64,000 nucleotides of DNA from Castor canadensis (taxonomy: Eukaryota; Chordata; Mammalia; Rodentia; Castoridae), in NCBI RefSeq assembly GCF_047511655.1, contig NC_133390.1, forward strand, positions 168,660,083-168,724,082, read 5' to 3'. A model generated the notes under the pieces. The model was not told where the DNA came from, made no database searches, and saw nothing but the letters and a program-made list of their open reading frames with translations. Positions within the stretch are counted from its first letter, which is position 1. Each line of letters starts with the position of its first letter. The position numbers were made by a program, and so were the translations under genes. Of this stretch, positions 23,746-35,890 are shown piece after piece.

Positions 23746-24084
23746 ATTAACTCATTTCGTCAATCTCATATTATTGTATATTTGTGGTGGCCTTCAGGGC
23801 TTTTTTTTTTGTTGTTGCTATCCAAATGTGGATAATGTCTCAATAAATCCATTGGAAATAAATGCCTGCTAAATTCTGCTAATAATCTATACGAGTTGTA
23901 ATGGACAGGTAGGTGCCATTCCCTTCTTTACTCCTCTGGTGGCAAAGTAGGGTAGGAAATGTAGATTCTAGTTGGATGGTCATACTCCATGCTAACATTC
24001 AGCAGGGAGTTCTACTAGTAGAGAAAGAAGAGGACAATCAGTACACAGTTACTATGTGCCAAGTGCACAGACAATTTTGTTTAT

Positions 24085-24205
24085 TTGTTGTTTTGAGACA
24101 GGAACTCACTATGTAGCCCAGGCTGGCCTCAAACCTGCCATCCTCCAGTCTCCACCTCCTGAGTTCTGGGATTTAGTCATGTGCCACTACACACAGGCAC
24201 ACATA
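24085..24205 (-). mobile_element. B1-type SINE, reversed
   Basis: 'tttgagacaggaactcacta', 'gtagcccaggctggcctcaa' and a diverged 3' end 'gtgccactacacacaggc'. A short MIR-like string ('actatgtgccaagtgcac') lies just to its left. Confidence 0.8.
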
Positions 24206-24611
24206 GGACTTTTAATATCCATTTTCACCGCAGACTACAATTTCTTGGGAGTGGGGTTGAATAATGGAATCACAGGACTACTCACCCTTATGTAGTCACA
24301 ATTTAGTGGATAGATTTTTTTAAAGGTGCATTTTTGTCATCTTTTAACTTTCAGACTCCCCTTGACAACTGGGTTTAGATACATTTTACAAACTACCTCT
24401 GCCTCTGATGTGGGAATTCAACTTGCTAGTATTATTTATGATAATTTTATTACTTATTATTCTTTTCATTTTTACTTTAGATTACTGTATATTGTCTTGT
24501 TTCTTTTCCACATGCTTTACTTTTTCTATCTTGGTAAGTGTTTATTACTTAAAAAAACTTAAGAGAAATTTTGCTAGGAATCAAAGGGGAAAAATACAAT
24601 CAAGAAAATGA

Positions 24612-24828
24612 AGGCTGTGTGCTGGTAGTTCACGCCTGTAATCCCAGCTACTCAGGAGGCAGAGATCAGGAGGATCACAGTTCAAAGCCAGACCAGGCAA
24701 ATAGTTTGCAAAACCCTATCTCAAAAATATCCAACCAAAAAAAGGGTTGGTGGAGTGACTCAAGTGGTAGAGCACCTGCTTAGCAAGCATGAGGCCCTGA
24801 GTTCAAATCCCAGTGCCACAAAAAATAT
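24612..24828 (+). mobile_element. B1-ID dimeric SINE
   Basis: B1 half ('cacgcctgtaatcccagcta', 'ctatctcaaaaat'), an A-rich linker, then the ID half ('gttggtggagtgactcaagt' to 'gagttcaaatcccagtgcc'). A clear example of the dimer that suggests a castorimorph genome. Confidence 0.9.
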
Positions 24829-25230
24829 GAAGAAAGCTAGGTCAAAATGACTCTGTTTACTGCTGCTCTATCAATGATTTAAATTATTCACCCTTTTAGA
24901 AAAGTCTCACATTTCATTTTTCTACTAAGAACAGAATATTTTCTGTTATCTTTTCTCTAATAATTTTAGTATCACATCTGAACTATAACTTACCAAACAT
25001 TTCTATAGTCACTTTTTACCCATATTCCTGAAAATTACATATTTTCCCTCAGCAACTTTGAATTCTTGGTGAATGCATTCCATGTTCAAAATACTCGTAT
25101 GGTTTCACTTCTACATTAATTCTCCAGTTCCTATTAGTTTTAACCTATTGATTAAGACTTCCTTACACGTTAGGATTTCTGCCCTCCGATTTTGCTGATG
25201 TTCCATGAGTTTGTCTTGTTGATGCGGTTT

Positions 25231-26436
25231 CTACATGTGGCAGGTGTTGGCAGAAGATTTATTCTTGTGTGTTTTTCTTTGATGTTTGGTGAGGGCTGAC
25301 CTCTGGCTGAAGGTTTTTCTGCATCCATTACATTATTGGGTTTTTCACCTGTGTGAATTCGCTGACGTTTTGTGAGGGCTGACTTTTCGTAGAAGGTTTT
25401 CTCACACTCAGGACATTTGTAAGGTTTTTCTCCTGTGTGAGTTCTCTGATGCACAACAAGGTTGGATTTCACACAGAAAGATCTCCACCTTTCATTACAT
25501 TTATAAGGTTTCTGTCCTGTGTGGGTCCTTTGATGTTGAGTAAGATTTGATTTCACGCAGGTTTCCCCACATGCATTGCATTTTTGGCTTCTCTCCAGTG
25601 TGAGTTCTCTGATGTTCAGTGAGGTTGGATTTCTCCCTGTGTTTTCTATGGTCAGACTTCTCTCCTGCATGAGTTCTCTCCTTCTGAGTATGGCGTGGCC
25701 TCCTTAAGGCTTTCTCACTTTCATTAAACGCATCAGGTTTTTCTCCTGGGTACGTTCTCTGATGTTGTATAAGGTTTGACTTTTATTAAAGGATTTCCCA
25801 AATTTAGTACATTCATTATGTCTCTCCCCCATGTGAGTTCTTTGGTGTGCACATTTTGACTTTATGCATGGGGATTTCACACTTTTACTGGACTTGTGTG
25901 GCTTTCTTTCCCTAAGGGTTCTTGGACAAGAACTGAGGTTTAACTTTTGGATGAAGGTTTGTCTATATTTGTTATGTTCTGACAATTTCTCTACTGTGGG
26001 AACTCTCTCACATATAACAAAGGCTATCTTTTTTGTGCAGAGCTGTCCTGAAATTATCATATTCAAGCAGGTATTCCAAAGATGAATTCTTCTGATGTTG
26101 AGTAAGGTGTTTCTTAGGACTGTGGGATTTCTTCTTTTGATCCTTTTCACAGGGTTTGCTTTCTGTACAAGTTTTCTCATGCTTAGTATCAAGGGACCCA
26201 CATCCATTGAAATCATTAGACATTTTTTATATGGTTCCTATTGCTAATAACTAATTATGAAATGCTTTCCAAGCTTGTTCCAAATGAGTCACATTTATGG
26301 GTTATTTTTCTTGAGGGTACTGGATTTGTGGCCATATTAACTATTTCTCTTGTGGTCTTATTTCTTTTCCTCATCAATATTTTATTGCTGATGAATAAAG
26401 CTTGTCTCAAATATTTCTCTTCATTTTCTTGGATTT
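25231..26436 (-). pseudogene. Dead C2H2 zinc-finger exon of the KRAB-ZNF pseudogene
   Basis: Last exon of the broken left-hand paralogue. On the minus strand an acceptor ('ttaatatttctag') precedes 26436. In the phase left by the KRAB-B exon it reads E-I-Q-E-N-E-E-K and later TNPVPSRKITHKCDS, matching the spacer of the intact gene (KEIQDEH..., MNIIPSRKILHKCDP). An in-frame TAA lies at 26255-26257, and frameshifts follow. Finger strings remain in several frames: [20 protein letters not shown] is whole; CNERWRSF has lost its second Cys; TKRQRIH has lost its first His. A 1-bp loss near 25338 shifts the final finger, [19 protein letters not shown], before a stop at 25231-25233. The C-terminal finger order reminds me of ZNF248, from memory only. 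It is certainly not coding. Confidence 0.88.
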
Positions 26437-27269
26437 CTAGAAATATTAAAAGTTAACCATATGTTATAAATCTTAACATAGTTCTTAGGACAGGGGTTGT
26501 ACACAAGTGCTCTAAGCTGAATTGATTCTGAGGTTTCAGGAACATTCTCCTGGGAAGATAGCAGTCTAAATCAGACATTTCTTTAGTCAGTTGGTTGGGT
26601 AATATGAAAACAAAGACAAAGACACATACTGTAGTAGAAAAAGGAAGAGAAAGATGAAAATAAATATTAGTAGCTTTGGTACAGAACTTGAAATAAAACA
26701 CAAAGAATGGTGAACTGGGAACAAAGAATGTCAGGAAAATGAATGATCCAAGGATGGAGGACATTAAAAATGAGGCAAAGATAGAGCACACTGAGCAGCA
26801 AGACAAAGAGGACCAAAGAGTTTCCAATGCAAATATTTGAGCATGGATTGGGCTAGACACTAGACCCTTAGTCTCTCCCTCAGTCCTTAATCACCACAGT
26901 GGGATCCTTACTCCACTCTACATATTTCTGATCTTTCTCTTTTTGTTACCATTTCGTACCCTGCCCCCAAATTAAAGTTATGAAATCACCCATTTCCTCA
27001 AGTCTAAAGGTCAGTCCCATAGTTTAGGACCCATCTCTCCATATAGCTTTAATACGGGAAAACCATGTCTAATGAGAATATTAAAATATCTGAGAGGACA
27101 AGTCACACTTGTAACAGGATCCAATTCACCTCCATATTCTGACTATTGTTGCTATCATTTGATTCTCGTAGAGCTAATCAATAGCAATCTGTATTGATGA
27201 CAATCTTACTTTTCCCTCTTTTGATCTGCTGGTTTACATTACCAACTGTTTGTGCCCTGTCACAATATT
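26437..27269. other. Intron of the dead ZNF gene, unannotated part
   Basis: No repeat or exon recognised. The minus frame at 26453-26860 is hydrophobic and Phe/Ser-rich by base composition and shows no domain. Confidence 0.5.
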
Positions 27270-27925
27270 GAATTTTTAAAAACTAGGCTTTATTTTTCTG
27301 AGTTTTAGGTTCATGGTAAAATGGAATGGAAGGTGTGGAGAATTCTTATCTCCTCTGCCCCACTTATAGACAACCTCCCCCCTACCAATATTTTTCAGAA
27401 GAGTGACATATATTTTGATAATTAAATTTATATTTGTACATCATTATCACCCAAGTCTATAGTTTACCTTAGAGTTTGTGCCAAGTGTTGAACACTCTAT
27501 GGTTTAGACAAATATGTAGTGACAAATATCCACCATTATAGTGACACATTGAATGGCTTCACTGTCCACTGTGTGCTCTGTCTGTTCATTTACTCTGCCC
27601 CTGGACCACCAATGCCTGGTAACTGCTGATCTTCTCACTGACTCAATAGCTTTTCCTTTTCCAGAATGTCATAGAGTTGGAACTATGTAGTGTGTAGCAT
27701 TTTAGACCTGCTACTTTCACTTAGGAATATAGTTTTTGAGGTTCTTGCTTGTCTTTTATGGTTCCATAACTTGCTTCTTTTTACTGCAGAATATTTGCAT
27801 TGTCTGGATGCACCATGTTTATTTATCCACTCGCATCTTGTTTGCTTTTCAATTTTGGCAATTTTGAACCTAGCAGCTACATACATCATGTGTAAGTTTT
27901 TATATAAATACAACTTTGTAACTCT
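27270..27925 (-). mobile_element. Old L1 3' end, reversed
   Basis: 'gttttaggttcatggtaaaa', 'catcattatcacccaagtct', 'ttccttttccagaatgtcat' and 'tatttatccactcgcatctt' follow the reversed order of ancient L1M 3' ends. It lies within an intron of the dead ZNF gene. Confidence 0.75.
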
Positions 27926-29003
27926 TCATTTTTAATGCTAATTTTCTACCATGTTTTCTTTCTCTCTCTCACTTCTCTTCCCTGTGAAAACTCAAACATC
28001 TGGCTACTTGATGTGGTCCAAGGACCTTTACTAACTTTTGTCTATGCTGTAAACAATTTTGGCTATGGGTGATTATTGTTATCCTTTTTACCCTCATTTT
28101 ATTCAATAACATCAACTGCATGCGTAAACACTTACAACTTTTCTGTAGTAGATAAAACCAACAGAACTCAATAGCTAACATAGAAAATGTGACATTAGAT
28201 TTTTGTGTCTAGGTTTTATACTAGATTCTTAATCTAAATTCACCATACATTTTCAAGAGATCACCTCACAAGTCTACAATATTTTAAGTTCCTGTAAGAT
28301 GAGTCTATTTAATTTCATAAATTGTTTATTTCCAACCACAACCCTACCCTTCATGGTTTTCACTTATTTAATCCCTAGCTCTACTCAGAACATGCATATC
28401 TGTTGGGACAATGTGACTATTCCATTGTTTAAAATACACATCTTTATCACTTTACAATCTATTGTAGTAAAATTTATTATTTTTATTATTACTATTATCA
28501 CGGCCATCTGACTTTAACTCTTCACAGTGCTGATGTCTACCTGCTCTGTCATGGATTATTTGCCAATTGCACTTTTTGATAGCAGCAGAGATCTTGCTTC
28601 TGCATCTCCCACCTTAGAAAAGGTAGGACTGGTACACAGTAAGTACTTAATATTTATAGAGTAGAGGAATGCATGAATAAACAAATGGGAGTTTGATACT
28701 GGAGGAAAGATGAACAATTGGCACTGCTGAACAGAGAGAAAACAGAAAAAACATCTAGGATGAGGAGGGCAGCAACCGGATTCTCTGAAAACCAAGCAAC
28801 TCTTTCCGACAAAGTCAAACAGAAACAAAGAACGCTCATATGTGAGAGCAACACTTGGCAGTTTGATATCTGAGGCATGGGATCACTTCCAAAGTTGAGC
28901 CTTTGAAAGAGATTTCTAAAACACATTTCAAAGAAACCGGGCCCTGAAGTGACCACCAGGGACCTGATCTCTTCCTGCTTCTTTCTATCTGATCTTCAGT
29001 CAC
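27926..29003. other. Intronic AT-rich sequence
   Basis: No exon or repeat identified. The overlapping minus frames at 28556-28828 and 28654-28956 are Phe/Leu/Ser-rich without domain signature. Confidence 0.45.
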
Positions 29004-29099
29004 CTGAGTGGCTGTGACTCGGCAGCTCCCTCTGTGTTACCCAAGGTTTTCCTCCTTGTTCCAATTTGCTTATCAGCTCTGGTTTGGTAGCACAGTGCC
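29004..29099 (-). pseudogene. KRAB-B exon of the dead ZNF gene (itself intact)
   Basis: A 96-bp exon with acceptor ...catcacag at its right and donor gtgact at its left, entered and left in phase 1. It translates without a stop as a KRAB-B box: HCATKPELISKLEQGGKPW, then VTQRELPSHSHS. KxEQGxxPW is the hallmark. The corresponding exon in the intact gene (52044-52127) is 84 bp. The gene is dead because of lesions elsewhere, not here. Confidence 0.85.
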
Positions 29100-29205
29100 C
29101 TGTGATGGAAATGACAGGTGAGCTGGCAAAGTTGTTTAGGGCTAAGGCCTTTGAAGGACAAAAGGGAGAAGTCCCAAATGATGGTGTCTAACTGTGTTCA
29201 TCAAA

Positions 29206-29312
29206 GCCAGTGGCTAAGTCCCCAACCTGAGGTGAGGAGGAGGACATCTGGTTACCCTGTCACTGCTTGGGCCACTGACTAAGTTCCCTGCCTGGGGTGG
29301 AGGACATCTGGT
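29206..29312. repeat. Two-copy tandem duplication, about 65-bp period
   Basis: 'gccagtggctaagtccc' to 'ggaggacatctggt' (29206-29252) recurs as 'gccactgactaagttcc' to 'ggaggacatctggt' (29271-29312). It lies in the short intron between the KRAB-A and KRAB-B exons. Confidence 0.75.
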
Positions 29313-29466
29313 GAAAGACCCTTTCATCAGGGAAGTGAGAATATAATATTCTTTCAAGTGCCCTAAAAGAGTCTTAGGACAAGGAATTCCTATTACTCCC
29401 TGCAAGGACTTGGCTCCTGAGACAGGAAATGGATGCTGCTGGGAGCTGCATGGGGGCTGGGCTTAT

Positions 29467-29593
29467 CCAGTGCTTCCAGGTGCCCATAGGTCTCCAGCCT
29501 CACATCCCTCTACAGGTGCCTCTGGGCAGGGGACAGCAGCTGCCACTCCTTCTGTGTGAAGTCAACACACACATCTTCGAACAACACTGGTCC
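29467..29593 (-). pseudogene. KRAB-A exon of the dead ZNF gene, with stop and lost donor
   Basis: Exactly 127 bp, the same as the KRAB-A exon of the intact gene, with acceptor ...tattacag. It reads GPVLFEDVCVDFTQKEWQLL, then SPAQRHL, a stop codon in place of the usual Tyr, then RDVRLETYGHLEAL. Three faults are visible. There is an in-frame TAG. Met of the MLE motif, needed for TRIM28 contact in functional KRAB boxes, is Arg. The splice donor reads ATAAGC instead of GTAAGC. Any one of the stop or the donor change would disable the protein. Confidence 0.9.
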
Positions 29594-30182
29594 CTGTAAT
29601 AGTCCAGTTCTTCTCAACCAGTGCCATGAAATACCTACAGCACAGACTCCTACTGTGCCGAGAGTTCCCCAGAAAATGGTACAAGGGGTGTCTAATTCTG
29701 CATTCCTTTATGTTACACTTTGGGGAAGAAACAGAAATCATCATAGCTAGGCCTCTATACCTATAAATTCACTAATCAACCCATAAAATAGTTTCCTCTG
29801 CACGCCTGGATCTGTTCTGGCTTTGGAGAACACTAAGGGAAATAAAACATAGGACCTGGTTTTAAGGATCTTATGGACCGATGAGAAGACTTTCTTTAAA
29901 TACATATACATGTAACAATGAATTGTGGGAGACACAAAAAATGTGTGGTCAAGCCAGAGGCTACAAAGTGGGAGAAAAGTGAATTTGCCTTTCTTCAGTT
30001 CATAATCAACAAGACCTGATTGCATGTAAAAAGTGAATTGTGTGTGCTCATGGGGCAATAGCATAAGCGAAGGCATAGACAACATTAAAACCATACCTTA
30101 AATTAAAGGAATTGCAAATCATATGATATGGGAGAAGAAGAGGGTTGTGGGGTTGGGTGAGATAAAGAACAGTGGAGGTAGG

Positions 30183-30525
30183 TCAGGTGTGATGGTGCAT
30201 GCCTGTAATCCCAGCTACTAAGGAGACAGAGATGGGGAAAACTGCAGTTGAGGGTAGCCCTGGAAAAATGTTAGCAAGACCCGATCTCAATAAAATCAGC
30301 TGACTATGCTGTTGCATATCTGTAATCCCAGCTACACAAGAGGCATGGGAGGAAGATCAAGGTCTCAGGCTGTCCCCAGTTAAGTCAAGATTCTATTTAA
30401 AACCAACCAAGCAACCAAATGAACAAAAAACCTGAGGCACAAAGGGCTGGAGGCTCAAGTGGCAGAAGCTTGTTTAGCAAGTGTAAAACTCTGAGTTCAA
30501 ACCCCATTACTGAAAAGAAAAAACA
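30183..30525 (+). mobile_element. Compound B1-B1-ID SINE
   Basis: Two B1-like units ('gcctgtaatcccagctacta', 'tctgtaatcccagctacaca') followed by an ID half ('gggctggaggctcaagtggc', 'gagttcaaaccccattactg') and an A-rich tail. Confidence 0.8.
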
Positions 30526-30824
30526 AAAACAGCAGAGTTATTCAGTGGTCAGAGAAAATTTTTCTTGCATCCTTCAGTGTATTTATATATCACAGATGCA
30601 TACAACTAGCAAGCTGTTCTCCAAAAGTAATAAAAAACAAATGTAGTAGATACTCTAAGACTTTCTTTCCATGCATGCCTTGCTCATCCTGCGCGCTCCT
30701 CCGGGAAGCACACTCCTAACCTTGTTGGGAGTCACTTCTGTCTATAATGGGGACACATGAGCAACACAACGGATTTATATTTTAAAAGTGACATTCCAGA
30801 AGCAGATTGGATAGTGTTTTAAAG

Positions 30825-31018
30825 CAGTGGTTCTCACCCAGAGGTGGCTTTGCCTCCCTGGGGGCTTGTGGCAATGGCTGGGGGCATTTTGGGTGGCCAA
30901 CACTAAGGGAGAGGCAGGGTTACTTCTAGCGTCAAGCATGTAAACATCTTACAACACATAGGTCATCCCCACAGCAAACAATTATCCAGTCCAAAATGTC
31001 AGTGATCAAGCTTAGGAG
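30825..31018 (+). mobile_element. MER5-type hAT-Charlie DNA transposon
   Basis: Begins 'cagtggttctcacccagag' and carries 'ctgggggcattttgg', 'aacatcttacaacacatagg' and 'caattatccagtccaaaatg'. These are the ordered strings of MER5A, an ancient non-autonomous hAT element. Confidence 0.85.
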
Positions 31019-32299
31019 ACTTATAAGGAGAAGTTAGAGAGGACGATAGCAAACTGGTGTGAGAGATGACTGTCCCCCTAAATGTAGTAGCAGTGACAGT
31101 GAAGGTGGAGCCGATTCTACCCGGACTTACGCAGCAATTGATGACGCAGTGAGGGAACATGGAGCATCAACTTCAGGTTATCCACAAGAGCAGTGGGCTT
31201 GATGCTGGGGCCACACACTGTGCTCAAATGGACAAAAAAGGTAACAGAATGCATCAGGCAGAAAGAGAGAGAAAAAGCCAGCCAGTGGACATGTTATATT
31301 TCACGTATGTGAATTATACAGGTGGAGATGCCCTGGTAACAGTGGATATAAGGAGAGAGGTCTAGGATAAAGACACACTGGAATCACATGCAAGTCAGTG
31401 GTAGCTGAGACCATTAAAACGGGAACTTGCTCACAAGGAGCGTGGATATCGAGGGTACAGCCTGAGGCCAGCAGAGGAGGAAGAGTGGGTCCTGTCTCCC
31501 AGGAAGAAGCCAGGACCAGGAGCGGGCAGATGCACATACAGCTTCTGTCCAGCACAGTCCTGGCCCACAGTGGTGCACCATAAGCAGCTAAGGAATGAGT
31601 GACAAGTTCAAGAGTAAGTGACACTCCTGGATTGATCTCACACACATTTATCTCTTCTGCCTCCAAAACAACGGCAGAGAGAAACATAGAAATACTATGC
31701 TCATCAGCGCAGAGGAGTACAGGAGGGGCCGTCAGAAAGTGAGCAAGGTTTCTACTAGTTTCTGGAAGGCACAGGGTAGAAAGCAGGCGCTGGAGGCTCT
31801 GTGCTCACCTCCAGCACAAGCATAGAATGTGCAGAAGCCTCGGGTCTCTCTTAAGGCCTCCCTGCTCAGACGCAGTGGGGGCTTGGAGTTGGACAGGAGC
31901 ATGGCAAGCAGGAAGGTGGCTAGAATCCTTAACGGTCACTTACCCTAGAGGAAGCTGTTCCCTGTAAAGAGCAGGGGGCTGCCCTGGGAGTCCGTGAGAA
32001 CTTGCAACCAAAGAGAGGAGCTGAGTATTGTGCACAGGCCCTGCTATTAGGCAGTTTTTCTTTGCTCCGGGGTATAGATTAAAGTGCCCTAGGTCAGGGA
32101 AAGTCCTGCTCTATTTGCCTCCCTGCCCCTATCTGTACAGTCTAAAGGGAATCTATACACAGACTTTCCTGACAATTCTGATGAAATGCTCCAAGTCAGC
32201 CCTTCGTTCAAGGGGCAAGCTTGCCACAGACAGCTCCATGCTGCTGCATAAACACACATCAGCCACCTGCATGGACCCAGGGCCAAACATGAGGGAAAA
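31019..32299. other. Unannotated intronic sequence
   Basis: The minus frame at 31301-31687 (128 codons) and the plus frame at 31398-31583 overlap head-on, with no domain. The plus frame at 32028-32453 runs into an L1. No gene is supported. Confidence 0.45.
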
Positions 32300-32760
32300 C
32301 AACAGCTGGAAAAGCAGCATCAAGAGGAGACACCTGCGCACCCATGTTTACGGCAGCACTGTCACAACAGCCAAGTTGTGGAGTCAGCCTCAGTGCCCTT
32401 CTACAGATGAATGGATAAAGAAAATGTGGTGTGTATACACAATGGAGTATTAGTCAGCCATAAAGAAGAATGAAATTATGTCATCTGCAGGAAATGGATG
32501 GAACTGGAGATCGTCATGTGAAGCGAAATAAGCCAGATGCAGAAAGACAAATATGTTCTCTCTCATATGTAGAATATGGTTTTTAAAAGGTCACAAAGGA
32601 GAAGAGGAACTATTTGGGAGGAGGACGGGAGCCAGGTGGAGTGGGGTGGGGATAAGAAAAGGTGATAGAGAGTGAGTATGATCAAAGTACATTATATGCA
32701 TGTTTGAAGATGTCATAATGAAACCCATTAAATGTACAAAAAAACAAAAGACACTTGAAG
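32300..32760 (+). mobile_element. L1 3' end
   Basis: 'cacccatgtttacggcagca', 'agatgaatggataaagaaaa' and 'ggaaatggatggaactggag', then a G-rich 3' UTR, 'catgtttgaagatgtcataa' and an A-rich end. The frame ends TDEWIKKMWCVYTMEY, typical of L1 ORF2. It is 5'-truncated. Confidence 0.85.
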
Positions 32761-34479
32761 GGTGCTGAACAAATTTAATGTAGAGGAAAAGAAGGCCTAC
32801 AAGGTAAGTACTGAGATGAATAGAGGACTAACCTTGAAAACAAATTTAATTAAGCCATTGACGAGAACAATGTTTAAACGTTCAAATCGGTGTTCTCAAG
32901 TGTCTTATTTCCATAAAATGAGAAAAATTTGCCATAAGAAAAGATATTAAATATTTTGTTACTGACTTGGGAAAAAACCAAAACCAAAATCCTGCAGAGA
33001 AGGCTTGGGAACAATATGCCATGGGTTAAAAAAATGAGTAAATTTCTAATGCACAGACTGAAGACACAGAAAAGTGGAAATGAGGAGTAAAGTGAAGCGA
33101 AGGAGCACAGCAGACTGAGGACAGGCTCCAGTGTAGCAAGGGTAGCAAGGACAAAGAGGAGAGCGGAAGGAAGCACACACAGAAATAACTGAAAACACCT
33201 GTGAGCTGTGCGACCTCATCTTGCTAGGATGCAGTCAATAACCAAGCAGGCAGAGTGAAAAAAGAACCAATGAGCAGATGCTGCATGATGAACTATCTCA
33301 AATCCAAGGATGATGGAGAAGAAGGACGAAGAGGGGAAAGAGAAAGTTCCCCACAAAAGAATGACAACCAAATTGCCCCAGCACTTCTGGCTCTCTGAAT
33401 GCTGGAGACGGTGGTGGTGGTCTCTTCTCACAATAGTTTGAGGCAAAAGGACTTTAAGCTAGAACTTTTTCATCAGTCTCTCAGTGGAGGAACTGGGCAG
33501 AACAGGATACTTTTGACATCCAGGTCCAGAGGGCAAACCAAACCCAGTCATTGTGTGCAGTGCTCCACAGTCCTTTATCCAAACTTAGAAGTCGAGCAAG
33601 AAAACACTATAGGTACAGTCGTGGACAGACAGACAAAGTCCTCGAGAACTGTTATTTATAAGGGGTGTGAGCAAGTGCTTACAGTTTCACACAAAGCCAC
33701 ATGTTGTGGGAAAGAGATCTGATACCGGACAGATGGCAAAAGGGGCATACCACTTTGCCAGTGGCCATCTGGAATGAGGTCATAAAATCAGCCCTGGAGA
33801 ACAAAGAATGCCTGCTCCTCTGGATGGGTGGGACGGCCAGCCCTAATGGTCAGCAGAGGGCACCTCACGCCCCCTACCCCTATCTACCTAAGTAGGGTTG
33901 CCAGAGTCAGGAAGGAAACTGCAGAGCACCCAGTTACATCTGAACTTCAGATCAACAACAAATCAGTTTTGAGTATAGTATGCCTCATATTTGTGTTTTA
34001 TATACCCTGGGTACCTTTCCTAAGAGACCTCCCATTCCAGGTTCTCGTGCAAACTGAAACATTAAAAGATGATAATTTACTCTCAAAAATGAGTGAAAAA
34101 CTTGCAGTGCACTTGGATTGCTGAGGTCTCCAAACAGCTAATGATGTACCTTTGAACTATGTCAGCCACAAGTGTTTGAGAATTACTTAAATCTTTGTAG
34201 CCCTCAGTAAAAAAGGTGCAATAAAAATACCTACCTGAGAACATTGTCAGAATTATATGAGCTAATCCAGGTCGGGGATTAACAGAGGCTGGAACAGGGT
34301 GGGCAGTTCTAAATTATAGGTAATATGATGAGTGACAAACTATTATCATTTTGCTCCCATATGTCCAAACTAGGAATGGCAAAAAAATCAGAAAATTATG
34401 ATGGTTCAAATAGCTAGGACAAGTGGCACAACTGCCAACAAAGGATTAGAAAATAACATTTATTACTCTAAATAAAAAG
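32761..34479. other. Unannotated intronic sequence
   Basis: No exon or gene recognised. A MIR-like fragment in reverse ('aaaaatacctacctgaga', 'gaattatatgagctaat') lies at about 34205-34285. Confidence 0.5.
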
Positions 34480-34573
34480 CTGGTGGAGACACTCAAGTAG
34501 TAAGAGCATCTGCCTAGTAAACATGAGGCCCTGAGTTCAAACCCCAGTGCTGCCAAAAAAAAAAAAAAAAAAG
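34480..34573 (+). mobile_element. ID-like SINE
   Basis: 'aagctggtggagacactcaa' through 'gagttcaaaccccagtgctg' and an A-tail of about 18. Confidence 0.9.
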
Positions 34574-34997
34574 AGAGACTGTTCTTTTTAATGGGGCAAT
34601 GGAACTAATGCACAATATAAGTCAAATCAGAATTGTCACTATGAGTCCCCCTGTATAATGACTACATCCTAGATAAAGAGAAAAAATGTAGCATGTAGAC
34701 AATTTCCATAAAACCTGACTTGCAGAAGGGCTGTATTTAGCTGGTATCGTAGGTAAAGGAGAATTTAAAGGAGAATTCCTGATGTGGAAAGAAAAATGTG
34801 TTGGGGTGATCAATCATGGATAAAAATAAAATGTAGACCTCTGAAATGACTAGAAGAAGAAAAAAGAAAGTAAAATAATAATGTAGTGAAAAAGAATCAA
34901 CAAACGAAGACAAACAATTGACAGGGAAGCGTGGTTACCAAAAATTCAAAGTAACTCTTACATTTTGCGGAAAACATGGAGTAAGTGAACAATTTAC

Positions 34998-35024
34998 CTG
35001 GGACGCGTTCATTTTCTTCTGCTC
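34998..35024 (-). pseudogene. Start exon of the dead ZNF gene
   Basis: Minus strand: acceptor 'aacttttccag', then 'gagcagaaga', then ATG and the five codons MNASQ directly followed by donor gtaaattg. The intact gene has the same arrangement with MNKSQ at 57103-57117, and the flanking intron bases also align. The start exon ends in phase 0 and joins the KRAB-A exon in phase 0. The true 5' edge could lie further right if an upstream acceptor is used. This exon shows no lesion. Confidence 0.75.
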
Positions 35025-35689
35025 CTGGAAAAGTTTAGAGAACGGTGAAGGTGGACCTGGAGGAGGAAGGAAGACAGAAATTGTGAGCAACAGTCTACCT
35101 TCAAGGTCCTCACGGGGCCTGCTGGAGATCCACACTTACCTGCTGACAAATGGCCAGGTGCAGGTGGCGGGACAATGTCACCTGGAGCCTTCAGCATCTG
35201 GGATTTACTTTAACAAACATACACAGGAAGGAAGAAGGGGGAAATGTATGTACGTGTACACAGAGCTGGGGGCTATGAATGAAGTAAAATTGGCTCTGTG
35301 CTGAAGCTGTCATATACCTTGGAGCTACTGCAGTGTTTTCTTTCCTTTGTATGCTTTGATTTTTCCCATAATAAAAGGTGCAAAAATGACACAACTACAA
35401 AAACCTTATAAAGAGCTGTTCCTCTTCTTTTCTACAGGTATTTTTAACTCCCGAGGGTAAAGAATTTACAGGAACTAGGTGTGCTCTAAGGGAGGTTTTT
35501 TTTTTAAAGCCTATCCTCCTTTGGCTTCAGTGTCTCCAAAGGATGTTTTATTAAGAGACTTAACTGAGACAAGGTGGACAATGGCCTTGGAGTCAGGGGG
35601 CCCCCGTGCTCCTTATGGCTTAGTCACTAATGAGTGATGAAACCCAGACTATAACCATCTAGTTTGAATAGCATCAGAGAACAACAGTA

Positions 35690-35890
35690 CTCATGCAGCA
35701 CTGGGTGTGTGGCAGGCATTGGTCTAGGCACTTTACATGTATTTCCTCACTTAGACCTTAAAATCAAGCAAGATGCAAGCACAATTGTTATTCTCATTTC
35801 ACAGATGACGCAATGGACAGGGAAGAACGGTTTTGGACCCAGGCCATCAGGCTTCAGAAACCATGCAGTTAATCACGGTGCTAATTACCC
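35690..35890 (+). mobile_element. MIR SINE
   Basis: 'tgtgtggcaggcattggtct', 'aggcactttacatgtatttc' and 'tctcatttcacagatgacg' in MIR order. Confidence 0.8.
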
